Position numbers and translations under genes: made by a program. The notes under the pieces are model-generated. The model saw only the letters and a list, made by a program, of their open reading frames with translations, was not told where the DNA came from and did not search any database. A DNA stretch of 64,000 nucleotides from Channallabes apus (taxonomy: Eukaryota; Chordata; Actinopteri; Siluriformes; Clariidae). Shown here one piece after another: positions 32,481 to 44,495 of the stretch (position 1 is the stretch's first letter; the number at the start of each line of letters is the position of its first letter). The DNA lies in assembly GCA_030522415.1 (NCBI GenBank), contig CM060112.1:11137501-11201500 (forward strand), given 5' to 3'.

Positions 32481-33353
32481 GTCGCCCACGAAATGTGAAG
32501 ACATGAAAAAGCTACAGCAGAGAGTAATCAATTTGAGGTTACAGTTAAATAGAGTATTTTTTTCTTTAATGAAAATACAATCTAGATGGTTTAAGGCATC
32601 GTTAGTTGAACCGACTGTTTTTTTTTTAATGGTTTGTCTCCGTCTATAACATGATCTTTGTAAGGAGATAAGTTAGACAAGATTAAAAAGTGAAACTAAA
32701 TAGTTCTGTCTTCTTAAAGCCAAGAGAAAGACTCAATTTAGATTCAAATCTTTTTTTTTTTTTTAGAATTCAAGCACAGTGTTGACATTAAACAGATTTT
32801 CTTCCCAGGCGTTCATAACCATATGCTGTACCAGAAACCAGACTGGCAGCGGTACAAAATGGCTAACGCTCTTAATATCCTTTTAAAATATCTTTACAGA
32901 TCGTATAAATCAATACGACCCCATTACGTCCTAGCCAGCTTTTTTTATTTTCATTTTAAAGAGTGAATTTAAGGAAGCTGTTATAGTGCGTACAAATATA
33001 TTATCGAGATCTGTTGGGAAAGTATCCAAGCCACAATGACTCATTACATACAGTATAATAAACTCCCAATGATGCTACTGGTTTTTCAACCTTTCAACAA
33101 ATTCTTGACCATCTTTGAAGTGTTTGTGTGACTCTTTTATTTTGTGCGGCACGCACTTGAGCATCGTCCCCAATTACCTTCTAAACTGTCCGAATAGTTT
33201 GCATGGAGGATTATTCAAGCTTAACCCAAAATTTTAGGTACTGTAGGCACTAAGACATATTGAATGCAACGACCACACAGGACGCAATGGCTCACGCAAC
33301 TGCGTCTAACGTCCCGATGACTAGTAAAGGGGACTCGGCATTGTTCATGCAGG
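32481..33353. other. No gene seen
   Basis: AT-rich sequence with T-tracts (32750-32764). TAC(A/T)GTA heptamers are at 33049 and 33239. Confidence 0.3.
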
Positions 33354-33883
33354 AGCATTCTACGATGGCAGAGAAATGCAAAACTAAATAACTAATTCAA
33401 AAACAAAATAACAAAACTGAAAACAAAATAACTCATTTAGAAACAAAAGAACAAAACCGAGAACAAAATGACAAATTCAGAAACCAAATAACAAAACCAA
33501 AAATAAAATTACAAATCGAAAAAACTAAATAACAAAACTGGAATCAAAATAACAAATCACAAAACCGAAAAAAGAAAATTACAGAAACGAAAACACAATA
33601 GCACGTATAGAAACAAAATGACAAATCCGGAAACAAAATACCAAATCAGAAAACACAAATACATTTCAGGAAAAAAAAATCAGTTTTATTTTGTTTTCAA
33701 ATTTGTTATTTTGATTTCATTTTTGTAATTTAGTGTTTTAATTTGTTATTATGTTTTCGGTTTTGTTATTTTATTTTTATATTTGTTATTTTGTTTCTGG
33801 TTTTGTCATTTCAGTTTTGAATTTGTTATTCTGCTTTAGGTTTTGTTATTTTGTTTTGCACTTCTCAGCCACCGTAACATTCT
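33354..33883. mobile_element. Fold-back element built of short A-rich tandem repeats
   Basis: The left end (AGCATTCTACGATGGCAGAG) and right end (CTCAGCCACCGTAACATTCT) are inverted repeats, about 19/25 matched, continuing into AAATGCAAAAC / GTTTTGCACTT. Inside, the left arm is an array of about 17-bp units like AAAACAAAATAACAAA (33375-33670). The right arm is its reverse complement (TTTGTTATTTTGTTTT, 33680-33860). A transcript or single strand would form a hairpin of well over 150 bp. There is no coding capacity. Confidence 0.75.
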
Positions 33884-33976
33884 AGTCCACCCTCCTTGGC
33901 TGAATGGTTACATCGATATCTCGCAAACCGTTCTAGTTATATTAAAAACAGCTGAACATTTTCCGGACAGACCTTG

Positions 33977-33977
<1 letters not shown>

Positions 33978-34012
<35 letters not shown>

Positions 34013-34014
34013 TA
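33978..34014. repeat. (AAT)n microsatellite
   Basis: About twelve ATA/TAA units. Confidence 0.9.
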
Positions 34015-35317
34015 TGATCGCTGCAAACCCACCACTGTACAGTATGTGCAGGTTTTGCACTTTAGCTTAACTGTATTTAAAAATGTCTAAAAATTGGCAA
34101 ATATCTCATTTATACTGTTATATAATCCACCCACTACTGGCGTATAGTATCAAAAGTTAAAGCTCCCACTTTAGGAAACACCATAGCAACGGAAAAGATG
34201 AGCTGGCTGTGATGCAGTGGTGTAGACTAGCAGCCACGGTCTGTTCCAAAATATTAAAACTTACTTTGCTTGCAATGTAGATAGAAAACAGCAGACAACG
34301 CATTGTATCCAGACAGATAAATCACTTTGTATGTGGGATTACTTTATGAATAAATGAACGGAGGGCAGAAAATGCAAAAACAAGTTACTAAAATACAATA
34401 CAGTTATATCCTCTGTGTGGATTTTCTTAAAGCTTTGTTTTATTCTTTTTTTATTCACACTTTCCTGTTTATAGCGCCATTGTGACAGAAGTAAGAATAT
34501 CCCGAACAACCCACGGATCTTCTACTGTATATTTCTGTAGCTTAAATGCTGAGAAAAAACTAACAACATCCACTAAAGATCAAGGAGTAGTCTTGTTCAG
34601 CTCAGGATATATCTGTTGCTAACGGTGACTGATAAAAATGAAATGAAAGTAACACCAGTGCCTTCCACGTCTGACAGCAAAGTTAGATTAAAAAATTAAA
34701 AAACAGCTTAAAGCTACTAAATGAGAACAAAGAACAAAACCACCCAAATGCTGCCAAATTCTCCTCTCCTCACATGGTTAAAGACGAAGCACAAGCACAA
34801 CTGTGCTATTATGTTACTGCATAAATTTATCCTGGTTATGAACTCGGGTTACACTATTCCCAGCAGCTCTGCTGCCACTTTAAAAAGAGAGCGTCCATGG
34901 TTGCTTGGAAAGCAATATTACATTTATTCAGTCTATTTTTCCTGCTGGTGTATGACGTCAGTTAAAAAAAAAAAGAAAAAAGAATTCTGTTATTGTCTTT
35001 TGTTTCAATTAAATTAGACGCTGTCTCCAGGTTTCATCTAAGACAACATTAAGGTTCATGAGTTCCTCTAAGAAGTTAATATTAGGTTGGAGTTCTGCAG
35101 CAGATGATGTGGAGGCGTGAGGCTGTTGTTTAAACGAAGAAGGCTTCAAGTCAATTAGATGTTTGTCATATACAGTATTGTGTACCTGGTTGCTTGTTCT
35201 TCCAAGACCATGAGGCAACTCTTTGGGCCGGTGTTAAAAAGGAATCATAGTTGTATCCTGTAAACACCTTCAGCCAGTTAACAGGGATCATCCACAATTC
35301 ACTTCAATTTAATTCAG
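34015..35317. other. No gene seen
   Basis: AT-rich sequence; footprint-type heptamers at 34038, 34523 and 35171. No repeat family could be named. Confidence 0.3.
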
Positions 35318-35606
35318 CCCAACCCAATCCAATCCAATCCAACCCAATCCAATCCAATCCAATCCAACCCAACCCAATTCAATCCAACCCAACCCAACCC
35401 AACCCAATCCAACCCAACCCAACCCAATTCAATCCAACCCAACCCAACCCAACCCAACCCAACACAACACAACCCAACCCAACCCAACCCAACCCAACCC
35501 AACACAACACAACACAACCCAACCCAATCCAATCCAACCCAACCCAACCCAACCCAATCCAACCCAATTCAATCCAATACAACCCAACCCAATCCAATCC
35601 AACCCC
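35318..35606. repeat. Pentanucleotide array (CCAAC/CCAAT)n, about 57 units
   Basis: Nearly 290 bp of 5-bp units, mostly CCAAC and CCAAT, with higher-order variants (AACACAACAC blocks at 35460-35470 and 35503-35516). The minus strand is a run of GGGTT/GGATT. Apparent proline/asparagine-rich or glycine/leucine-rich open frames are translations of the array, not genes. Confidence 0.95.
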
Positions 35607-35653
35607 ATGTATTACAGAAATCTGGATGTGATGAAGGTTTAGATCTGGTAAAA

Positions 35654-35860
35654 AATGCCAATCCATTGCAGGGCACACACACACTACAGGGAATTTGAAA
35701 ATGTTCTTTAGCCTTTAGCACGTCTTTAGACTATGGGAACCAAGCACAGAGAGAACTTGCAAACTCCAACACTCAGAATCAAGACGGGATCAAGTCCAGG
35801 TTTTTTTTTATTTTTATAATAGCACTAGTTCTTAGGTAAGCACTTTGCACTCTAGGTCAG
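35654..35860 (-). repeat. Decayed SINE-like repeat
   Basis: GCCAATCCATTGCAGGGCAC, CACGTCTTTAGACTATGGGA, CAAGCACAGAGAGAACTTGC and GGGATCAAGTCCAGG are reverse-strand landmarks of the main SINE-like family, with internal deletions. Confidence 0.7.
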
Positions 35861-36784
35861 ATTATCCACTAAAGCAAGGGTAAGACTTGGGCATTATGTT
35901 CATGTAAATTGTGTGACAATGTGGCTGGTTTGGAAGATGCAGTATGTATGTATGTAAGTGTCCTTAATGATACGGATATTCTCTATGCTTTTTCACTGCA
36001 GGACCATGTGCATTCCAATATGGACAGTACTGATGCTCAGCATGCTTCATAATCCTGCTCTAGAGCATAAGGTTATGCACGTGAGAGGTCTCCACAAGAA
36101 ACTAAAATGCTGCTGGCCATTTCTGGTAAAACAAGTTGTGTTTGGAGGCCACAAGACATCGAGAGTGATTCGCACAATAAGGAACATGACTGTTTCCAAG
36201 GTAGAGCTATTGTTAAGAGATCACCTAAGGGTCCTTGCTTTTTCCACATTAAGTGTCAAATTGTTGTTTTCACACCTGGCATGATATGGATCGAGCTGTT
36301 TCCTCCGGTCAGCAGGGTGAACATCACCGGACTGAGCATACACCTCTGTTAGTCAGAAAGTCCATTTACACTTGTACAGAAAGGTGTTTTGCCCCTAACA
36401 TAATATATTTCTCTACCCATTCATAATCCTATTTATTTGTTTATTGTCCTGTAGACGAAGAACAATGGATATGGCCGGGGATCTAGTAAAAAGAAAAAAA
36501 AAGTCAAGGTTATATGAGGTGAAAAATGTTGAGAAATACTGTACAGTAAACCTGAAATAATGAACAGGTTTAATGGTAGTGACCTTGGAAACCTTGTACA
36601 ATGGCTAGACTGATTGATACAAAATGGATATGTCCACTTACAATCATTCTACCTGCAGATATGTTCTCCTGTCTTTTTTTTCCTCCAGATGTTTTCTTGA
36701 AAAATCTTGTCTTTAATGAATAAAAAGAAAGGTGGACGCCTGAAAGTTCCCTAATGCCCAGTTACTGAATCAAGTGTTTTTGAT
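35861..36784. other. No gene seen
   Basis: An open frame at 35958-36284 has no family resemblance. A doubled footprint TACTGTACAGTA is at 36537-36548. Confidence 0.3.
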
Positions 36785-37058
36785 TTAAAGGGCATCTATT
36801 ATTCAAAATGTTTTTAATAATTTTTAGACATTCAGATGCTCGCTGGTAGAAACTTAAAAGTTGATATGGTGCTTTATGTACCTTTTTTTAAATTTTTTTT
36901 ATGACATTTTTTATTGGCAAAGGGTGAAAACAAGCCAATTAGATTTTCCCTATAATGTGACCTCATAAGAAGATACCCTATTCCTATTTACACACTTTGG
37001 ACGACCTCTTAGCTTTATGTTAACTTATTACAGAAATACAGTATATTGGACCTTTAAA
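36785..37058. repeat. Possible MITE with TTTAAAGG ends
   Basis: ATTTAAAGGGCATCTATTAT at the left and GGACCTTTAAAGG at the right are partial inverted repeats. The interior (ATAATGTGACCTCATAAGAAG) resembles a dispersed fish repeat. Weak evidence. Confidence 0.35.
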
Positions 37059-37065
37059 GGACACT

Positions 37066-37360
37066 AGGGCAGCATGGTGGCTTAGTGGTTAGCACCATCA
37101 CCTTGCACCTCCCGGTCCTGGGTTTCCTCTGGGTTATTCGGTTTCCTCCCACAGTCCAAAAAACATGCAGATTAGGCTAACTGGCAGTCTCAAATTGCCC
37201 ATAGTGTGTGAATGAGCGTGTGAATGATGACCAGAGGTCCAATTACGGTTGTACAAAATGGGAATGAATACAACGGTCATCACTGGCCTCCAGGGTCCCT
37301 CCATGCTGTTGGACTACAGAGGTTCCTGGATGGACGGACGAATGGATGGAAAGGACACTA
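37066..37360 (+). mobile_element. SINE-like repeat with alternative tail
   Basis: It has head GGCAGCATGGTGGCTTAGTG, the central block (GGTTTCCTCCCACAGTCC), then the tail GACCAGAGGTCCAATTACG ... AAATGGGAATGAATACAACG ... GGATGGACGGACGAATGG. The tail is shared with 25880-26078 but not with the other copies. Confidence 0.8.
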
Positions 37361-38250
37361 TGGGGATAAAAAATAGAAGAACAGATCGGTCTAAAGGAGA
37401 ATTGTAATCGGAGGATGAGGATGTGAGTAAACAATAAAGGTTATCACGTTAACACCTTTATAAGAAATAAGATACATGCATGCACATGGTCACTCTAGCT
37501 TAGATGCACAACTGTGAGACATTGATTCCATTGATTAAAGTAATACTCTGCTAGACAGCACTACAACTACAATCCTATTACAAAGAATCACACACACACA
37601 CACACACAAACCACTTTTGGTTCTATGATCTCTGTCCCCTTGATAGGTCACAGTCTAATCACATCAATCAAGCTTCTTTTATTCCTAGCCCAACACCGGT
37701 CAATACTTCTCCCCAGGTGTTTTAAAGTCAGTTTGGTGGACTGCATTGTTACCCAGGTTTGTTTTCAGAGACTTGTTCATACCGAACTTGCCATTTTAAA
37801 TCCTCCACATTCTACTCACAGTATGTGAGAAGTAGGAGGTAATGAACATAACCTGTTTACTTGTTCATTCATTTAAATCATCTTATCTTGGTCTTGCAGA
37901 GGCAGATCCAGGAACGGGCGAGAACGTACAGTATCCTGGGTGGGACGTTTTTACACAACAATGCATAGAATGGCTTGTTTTAGGGAGGTGAAAGGAACCA
38001 GGATTCAGACAAAATTCACTCAGAAATGCGGAGAACATGTGAAACCTGTGAGACGCCAAAATTAACCGCTCCACCACTGTGCCACACACATCAATGTTTA
38101 GCTAGCAAATGTATTATTTAATCAATGTTTTATATGCTTTATGCAGTACAGTATATTATTAAGGCTCCATATTGTCTCATCTTTGCCCACCACTTTGAAA
38201 CGGTAAAGTGAAAGGTACAAACCTACCTAAAGTTCAAATCCATTTTGTAC
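37361..38250. other. No gene seen; (CA)n at 37590-37608
   Basis: The stretch at 37905-38090 (GTGAAACCTGTGAGACGCC, ACCGCTCCACCACTGTGCC) may be the reverse-strand end of another SINE-like copy, too decayed to delimit. Confidence 0.3.
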
Positions 38251-38505
38251 TGCCCCGGTCCCAGGAGCAGACAGCTTTTATATTTTGCGCAGTCTCTACC
38301 CCAGACCACTACTTTCGTGTGCGCCAGATATTGATTGAACTGGCCCTGGGTTCAAAACCGATTGCATACCCAGTCCCAGTAGCAGACAGCTTTTACAATT
38401 TGTGCCCTCTATTCCCCGGAACACATAAAGCGAGTCCTGGACCACAACTTACTTTCAGGTGTACCACGAAATGGTTTAAAAACTGTCCTGGGGTTCGAAA
38501 AGCAG
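38251..38505. repeat. Two-copy tandem repeat of about 115-140 bp
   Basis: GTCCCAGGAGCAGACAGCTTTTATATTTTG (38259 on) recurs as GTCCCAGTAGCAGACAGCTT (38373 on). The downstream halves match through CCACTACTTTC/CCACAACTTACTTTC, GTGCGCCAG/GTGTACCACG and CTGGCCCTGGGTTC/CTGTCCTGGGGTTC. The 135-codon open frame crossing it is likely a by-product. Confidence 0.7.
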
Positions 38506-39426
38506 CGTTCACGTTTTCAACACTTTCCCTCCTCCCTGGCTCTTTTTGCCCCCTGGTATTCATTTGGGTCCTAGTGATGCAAGCGATCTGCCTGCTGTTA
38601 CTTCTGCCACATTAGGTGTGGGAAATTGAAGTATAGTAATAAAAGGATTTGGGAAGATGTTGTTCAACGACCCACAGTGACAAGACCACAGGGCTACATC
38701 CTCCGGTCATATAAAACCCCATAATGAAGGGTTTTGGCAGCAAGCCATTGCTCATTGGACTCACATGGTCATACAAATGATCAGGCAAACACACTGATAT
38801 TACAGAGGGCTGGACGGCCTGCTGAGATACAAGCAACCTGTAGTGAATACAGCATAATAATATCACGTCTCCGATCAGTGACATTCAATCTCTGAAACAG
38901 CAGACAAGGTAGACAGTTACGACCTTAAGGGTATTTGGCCAAAGCTGTGAAATCGAAAATGCCGTTTCAAAGCCATTTGTGCCACAGTGTTATAGCTTTC
39001 AGTAAGACAAGCTTATCTAGAAAAAAAAAAGGTTTAAAGATGTTTTTGTTTTCCCCCTAATAATATAAAGATATAAACAGTTTTATAGCAAAATGAGATA
39101 TCTCCATTTCGGCAGAATTTTATTAAAAGAAGTATTGTAAACAGATCAACATATTTTATTCATGTTTTCTTTGAGGCACATAGTGGGTTAAAAAGCACAA
39201 ATGGCAAAATTTTATGTTAAACATTTATCTTTGGTTATGTCAACCGGAATGTTGTCTGTTTTTGCAGAACTTTGCCTCCCGTAGCTTTCTTCACAATAGA
39301 TACATCAGATTGCAGGTCATGTTTTAATAAAAAATATAGCAAACTCATGCTTTGGTAATTTTTGCTAATACCTGAGACATACAGTAGCAGTTACAGTACG
39401 TATTGTTGCACATTAAACCCTAAGTA
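38506..39426. other. No gene seen
   Basis: Nothing recognised apart from footprint-type heptamers at 39380 and 39392. Confidence 0.3.
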
Positions 39427-39881
39427 CAGTAAAACCTTGGATTACGAGTAACGTGGTTTACGAGTGTTCCGTAAGACGAGCAAAGATTTTTTATAAATTT
39501 TGACTTGAAAAACCAACATTGTCTTGGTTTACGAGTACCGTGTATCATGTAACACGCACGCGCTTCTTGATTTGACGCACACATAACCCACACACTCGGC
39601 AGCGCAAAAGACAGAAAAACACATTTACACACACAGCGCCTGTGTGCATAAACGGATTCATTTTTACTTTTTTTTTTTTAAGGTAAAGTGCAGGTTAATT
39701 TGTTCTATTTTACTTTATATTTTGTGTTAATTATTTTTATGTATTAATTTTTTTGGGGCTGTGGAACGAATAATTTGAATTTCCATTATTTATTATGGGA
39801 ATATTAAATTTGGTTTACGAGTGTTTTGGAATATGAGCCTGCTTCCGGAACGAATTATGCTCGTAATCCGAGGTTCCACTG
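39427..39881. mobile_element. Tigger/pogo-like miniature element
   Basis: The ends CAGTAAAACCTTGGATTACG and TAATCCGAGGTTCCACTG are inverted. They are flanked by TA (39425-39426, 39882-39883). Sub-terminal GGTTTACGAGTG motifs are repeated within each end. TA target, CAGT start and TTACGAG-rich ends are characteristic of Tigger-type Tc1/mariner elements. At 455 bp it has no transposase. Confidence 0.85.
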
Positions 39882-39883
39882 TA

Positions 39884-41639
39884 ATTACAAAGATTGTCAA
39901 CAATGTGTTAAAACCTTTCAGTTTACAGCATATCTCCCATAAAAGTTTCACTTCAGGGCATCCTCTAACCACATACAGTACATGTCTGTGGTTGTAAAAG
40001 ACTTTAAATATCTTATACCATTGTTGGGGTCTTGAGCAATATATTCCTCTGCTAAATTCTGGGTCTTGCAATATATTTTTGTGCTTTCTCAGCTCCCAGC
40101 ACACCTGATTAAAACATGGAGGGCAATGGTCCTCGAGAAATAAGGTTGAAAGCCACTGACCTAAAGCACTCCAGCAAGCCATTATAAAAGAATGTGCAGT
40201 ATATTTGTCAACTTACAGAGTCACATCATCGTCTCTCATGCCGCTGCGTATCGGTTACATGGAGCGATACTGAGCTTTCGATCTGACTTGCAGTACTCGG
40301 TACTGATTATGAACCTGCGCTGATTGATGTGCTCAGCAGGTCTTTACACGGCAGTTATACAACAACATGTCTACTGCAAGACTGCCTGCTGATAAACTAC
40401 CTCCAGTCTCAGTGTGGGTTCTGTGTATATATGCCACAGTAAACGAGTGTATGTGTGTGTGCTTTCTTGCCTAACATCAACCCCTGTGCCTGGTCATATT
40501 CTATCATCACAGTGGGCGCTCAACCGCACGACAGATTGCCATTCAATACAAGAGGAAGAGTACTGCCGCGAGCCAGGACAAAGCAGGAACACACGTGAAC
40601 CAAGTTTGGAATCCTGATGGCCGGCATGACTCCTAAACAAAGATTGTGTCAGCTAACAACCAGGCATTTTTGTTCATTTTAATGATGCTGTTAAAGTATA
40701 ATATAATATGATTATTTAAGCTGATCTGCACAAGTAGTCAAAGTATATTATTTAGAGTAAACGAGAGCCAAACTATAAAGTGTTTTCAGGTTTATGGAAC
40801 TAGAATCTCAGACAACCTTTGACAAATCTTTCTATTAGATTTGGAAATAAGATAAAATTTAATTAAATTAAATAAAACATTAATACAATCCGTTTTCATT
40901 TGATTAGATTGTTTTTTTTAGGCATTGTCGATTTTCAATTTAATAGCACTATAATGTTATAGAATTATCTGATTTGACTCAAGCTGCTGTATTTCTTGTA
41001 GATTTTGAAATATTACAAACTACTTAAAGTATCTAGCTTGTGTTGTTGATTGTTTAAATGTCATGTCTTATACTGTACATAATCGTTATCTCTGACAATC
41101 ATCTCCTCCACACTTCAGTCTAATGTGTGACAGTATTGCACCAACCACCCATAAACCCAAAAGAAGACGAACATGCAAACATTTCTGTAAAACCAGTCGG
41201 CTATTTTACAAGAGATTTGCAGATGAAGGAAGCAGAGTTTGTTTTCTGTAAAAGCTGGGTAATACAGGGTGATTCACTCGAAAGAGGCCCCAAATATTTT
41301 ATAATAACTCTTGCTGTGATGAAGCAATCTGAACCAATAAATAAATAAATAAATACCTTGACATATATGTGTGTGATATTGAGTGCATTACATGTGATGC
41401 TGGAAGTGATCTCCGTTTTTCTACCACACACGGTTCAACATGGTGCTACATGTTCCTGAATGTTTTGGAAAAAGTAATTGGGGGTAATTGTTCATTTTAA
41501 AGCCTTTAATGATTAAAAGTTTACCTAAACCTTACCTATAAAGTGTGTATCGATTCTGAATCAAAAATTCAACCATTGATTTAATTAACTGAATTTATCT
41601 ATAAAACCTTAATTTTTTTTAGAACTGCCTTAAAGTACA
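39884..41639. other. No gene seen
   Basis: A patch at 40200-40400 is slightly GC-rich without splice or coding signals. (AATA)n is at 41336-41357. Confidence 0.3.
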
Positions 41640-42137
41640 AATCTGATCTGGGTCACTTTTATATGTGGTGATCCTACAGTAGATACCTGCAATATCTGAT
41701 ACGTGGACATGTGACTTGAATGAGAAAAGACAGGTCAGAAGTCATGTGACTTTTTGTCTCTGTGCATGTGTGGAGCTCTCGCTGATGTCACCAATCAGCA
41801 CCGGCGGCACCGGGATTTCATATCAGTGCAACAGCTGCTTAAAAAAAACAAACAGCTACACTGAGGCGTCTGGCTTTCTTCCATCTTCCGGACCTCAACA
41901 AATCCAGCTGACTAACTGCCTGCCGTCCTCCAGAACAAAACCCAGAGCAAACTCACATCCGTTGTTTGAAATGCATGAGCGGTGAGTTTTAGCCATCGAA
42001 TCGATTTGTGCATGCCGAGGTCAGGTGTGTCCACATTAGAGTCACTTGTAATTATGAAAGTGAATCGTCATGACATGCGAATCTGATCTGAGCAAAAAAC
42101 CTGAATTGGACAACGTGGCTTGTAATGCGAACGTAGC
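41640..42137. repeat. Dispersed element copy A, related to 53275-53730
   Basis: Shared, in order: CATGTGACTTGAATGAGAA, CTTCCATCTTCCGGACCTC, TGTTTGAAATGCATGAGCGG, ATCGATTTGTGCATG, TTAGAGTCACTTGTAATTATGAA, and a right end like GCGAACGTAGC. The right end and interior style (AAATCTGATCTGGGTCACTT) suggest a hAT-like MITE of the 'GCTACGTT' type. The left end is not resolved. Confidence 0.6.
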
Positions 42138-43654
42138 AAAATGTCTGATAAAATGTCAAATATATTTGCGTATTTCTATTTGTTGAAATAGAAATACAGA
42201 AAAATATAACTGCTTTAGGAAACGACTGTTTTCACAGTTAAAAATTCCTGGGGGTTTTTTTTGTTTGTTTTTTTTGCATTATAGTTTCAGTAACTAAACA
42301 AACATAAAAACTAATCTCACGGAATCCTTTGTGCATTCACAAACATTCTCTTCTTGCATTTTTCTCACTCCTGCTCATCCCCTTTAAAAAAAAAAAAAAA
42401 ACCTTTATATCTATGCAAAACTTAAAATTCAGGCCTGGAGAAACTTCAGGAATTTGATTCATGTATTCAATAAAAGTTGTTTTTTTTCCCCCTTCTTTTT
42501 TCTTTTACGCTCTGACCTGCCTTTTTTTCCTTTCATCCTTTCGTGTTCATCGTCTCTCTTTATGCATCCGGTCACAGTATGTTTGTCATTCGTCCTGCAC
42601 GTCCATCATCCTTTAGTAACCTCCGTCAACCCATGCGTAAACAATCTACACAAACACGGAGGCCTTAACAAACACGCAGATGCGACACACAACTGAAAGC
42701 ACACACACATACACACACACACACACACATATACACATTGACAGTGAAGGATGATGAGCCTTGATTAAGCATGGTGTATCACTGCGTTTGTTCAACCCTA
42801 AAAGAAATTCTGATTCAGAGGGTGTGCAGACGTACACTCGACATGTCCCATTCCCAACACACACACACACACACGTTGCTATGTTCCCACGCATTGGATT
42901 CCTCATTTGCCCTTTGCTTGTGCACAGAGCACCTTTCTGACTCTCCCGTTAGAGCTATGATCAGTCAGGACACGGCTAGAGAAGCGTAATATTAACATCC
43001 TACTTTAGAATTTCATGTTAATGAATCCTGCTCTAATTACATCAATTTATCAGTGAATGTTGCTGCTCTGGCTGCACAACGCTCTCCATCATCATACACT
43101 ACACAGGTGCTCCATTAGCCTGACGGTAGAGAAGATACTAGCATACACAAACCTTCAGGATTTTTTTCCCTCTAAACCCTGTTAAAAATCTGATAAATCT
43201 GATTATTCTTTTCTAAGGAAACAGGTTTTCAGAAAGACGGAAAGAATAAATTAGAAATCTGAAGTCGTTGTTGACGAGTGTGAATCGAAACCGCTTTGAT
43301 TAACTCAGACGCTTCTTTTGTTAGCATCATTGTCCCGTGCGCGCCTGTGTGCCTAAGCTAATTCGGTATTTCTAACGTCTTGTAAAACGCTTCAGTAAAA
43401 TGGGAATATCAGGCATGTTTTGGGGTCTATTTTCTCTATAATCGCAAAGCAGATCGTTCGAGCTTTAAAGCATGATTTGTATAAAACACTTTTAACAAGA
43501 ATTATGGGGAGTTCTGACCATTTTCATAAATACAGTGGCATCAAAGTTAGCCACCTGACACAAGTGACATTAAGAAAATGACAAGCAAAAACTTGAAAAA
43601 GGAAAAAGACGTGGCAGACACCCTTTAACCAGTGCGACTTACATTTTTATCTTG
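42138..43654. other. No gene seen; simple repeats
   Basis: There is an A-run at 42386-42400, pyrimidine-rich sequence at 42479-42560, and CA-rich runs at 42701-42733 and 42857-42874. No supported gene. Confidence 0.35.
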
Positions 43655-43740
43655 TTATAGGGTTGAGGAATAAGGGCCTCGATCAAGAGGCCAACAGTTA
43701 CAACCCGAGACCTTTTGATCAGTACCCCTCCCGAAAAGGG
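43655..43740 (-). repeat. SINE-like fragment
   Basis: GAATAAGGGCCTCGATCAAG and ACCTTTTGATCAGTA are the reverse complement of the head-proximal part of the 14410-14615 family. Confidence 0.5.
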
Positions 43741-43787
43741 CACTCTACATCATAACTGGTTTTCAGTTGGCCCATCCCATAATAAAT

Positions 43788-44436
43788 TGTACCATGCTTT
43801 ACTTACTGTACCATGGTAATCTGAGGGTTCCTGTACCATGGTAAACTGTTTTTAACAGTACCAAGCTACTTATGGTACTTACCATGCTACTTCCACTATG
43901 GTACTTTTTTTTTTTGTAAATATAAATACACATTTATATTTTATCAGATAAATATAATAAACATTATTTCATGCCCTTTTATATCTGTAGTATTTTTATA
44001 ATTCAAATATTTCAATGATCTTGACTGTCGTTCAGATGAAACGTTTTAGATTTCACGTGAAAAGACATGAACCTGAAAAAGTGTATTATTCTAAAATGCA
44101 AAATTGTTAAGATATTGCAACATGATTTGACATGGTTACGGACACTACAGATTTTTTTTTGCTTTTTAAGCTTTTTCCCGAGAAAAACTTTTTTACAGGT
44201 TATATGCATCTAGAAGCTTACTCCAATTTTAGTATCAATACTTATAAAGAAATATGAATAATTAATATTTTTATTTATTATTGTTTGAAGCGAGACAGTA
44301 TGCGTGTGGCATAAACTTCAGATGTTTGGCAGACATATAACATTCAAAAAAATAATTCTAATCAGCACCAATACTTCATTTTGGCTGACTGTGGTACAAT
44401 GGTACTTGTACTGTAGCATGGTACTGTGGAGCATGT
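43788..44436. repeat. AT-rich segment bounded by TACCATGG-type repeats
   Basis: At least four TGTACCATG(G) motifs cluster at 43790-43900, and inverted versions (GGTACAATGGTACTTGTACT, GCATGGTACTGTGG) lie at 44393-44434. The centre is very AT-rich. This could be a MITE with repetitive ends. No target duplication was recognised. Confidence 0.4.
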
Positions 44437-44495
44437 TAGAGGATAGTGTCAGAAATATGTTATATATTATATAAGTATAAGTATATTATATTAAG

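Noticed and set aside
35251..35631. 126-codon open frame rich in Pro, Asn and Gln
   Set aside because: It is a direct translation of the (CCAAC/CCAAT)n array; the opposite-strand Gly/Leu/Trp-rich frames are likewise artefacts.
38208..38615. 135-codon open frame with internal repeats
   Set aside because: The repeats are at the DNA level (two-unit tandem), the frame has no known domain and no transcript signals.
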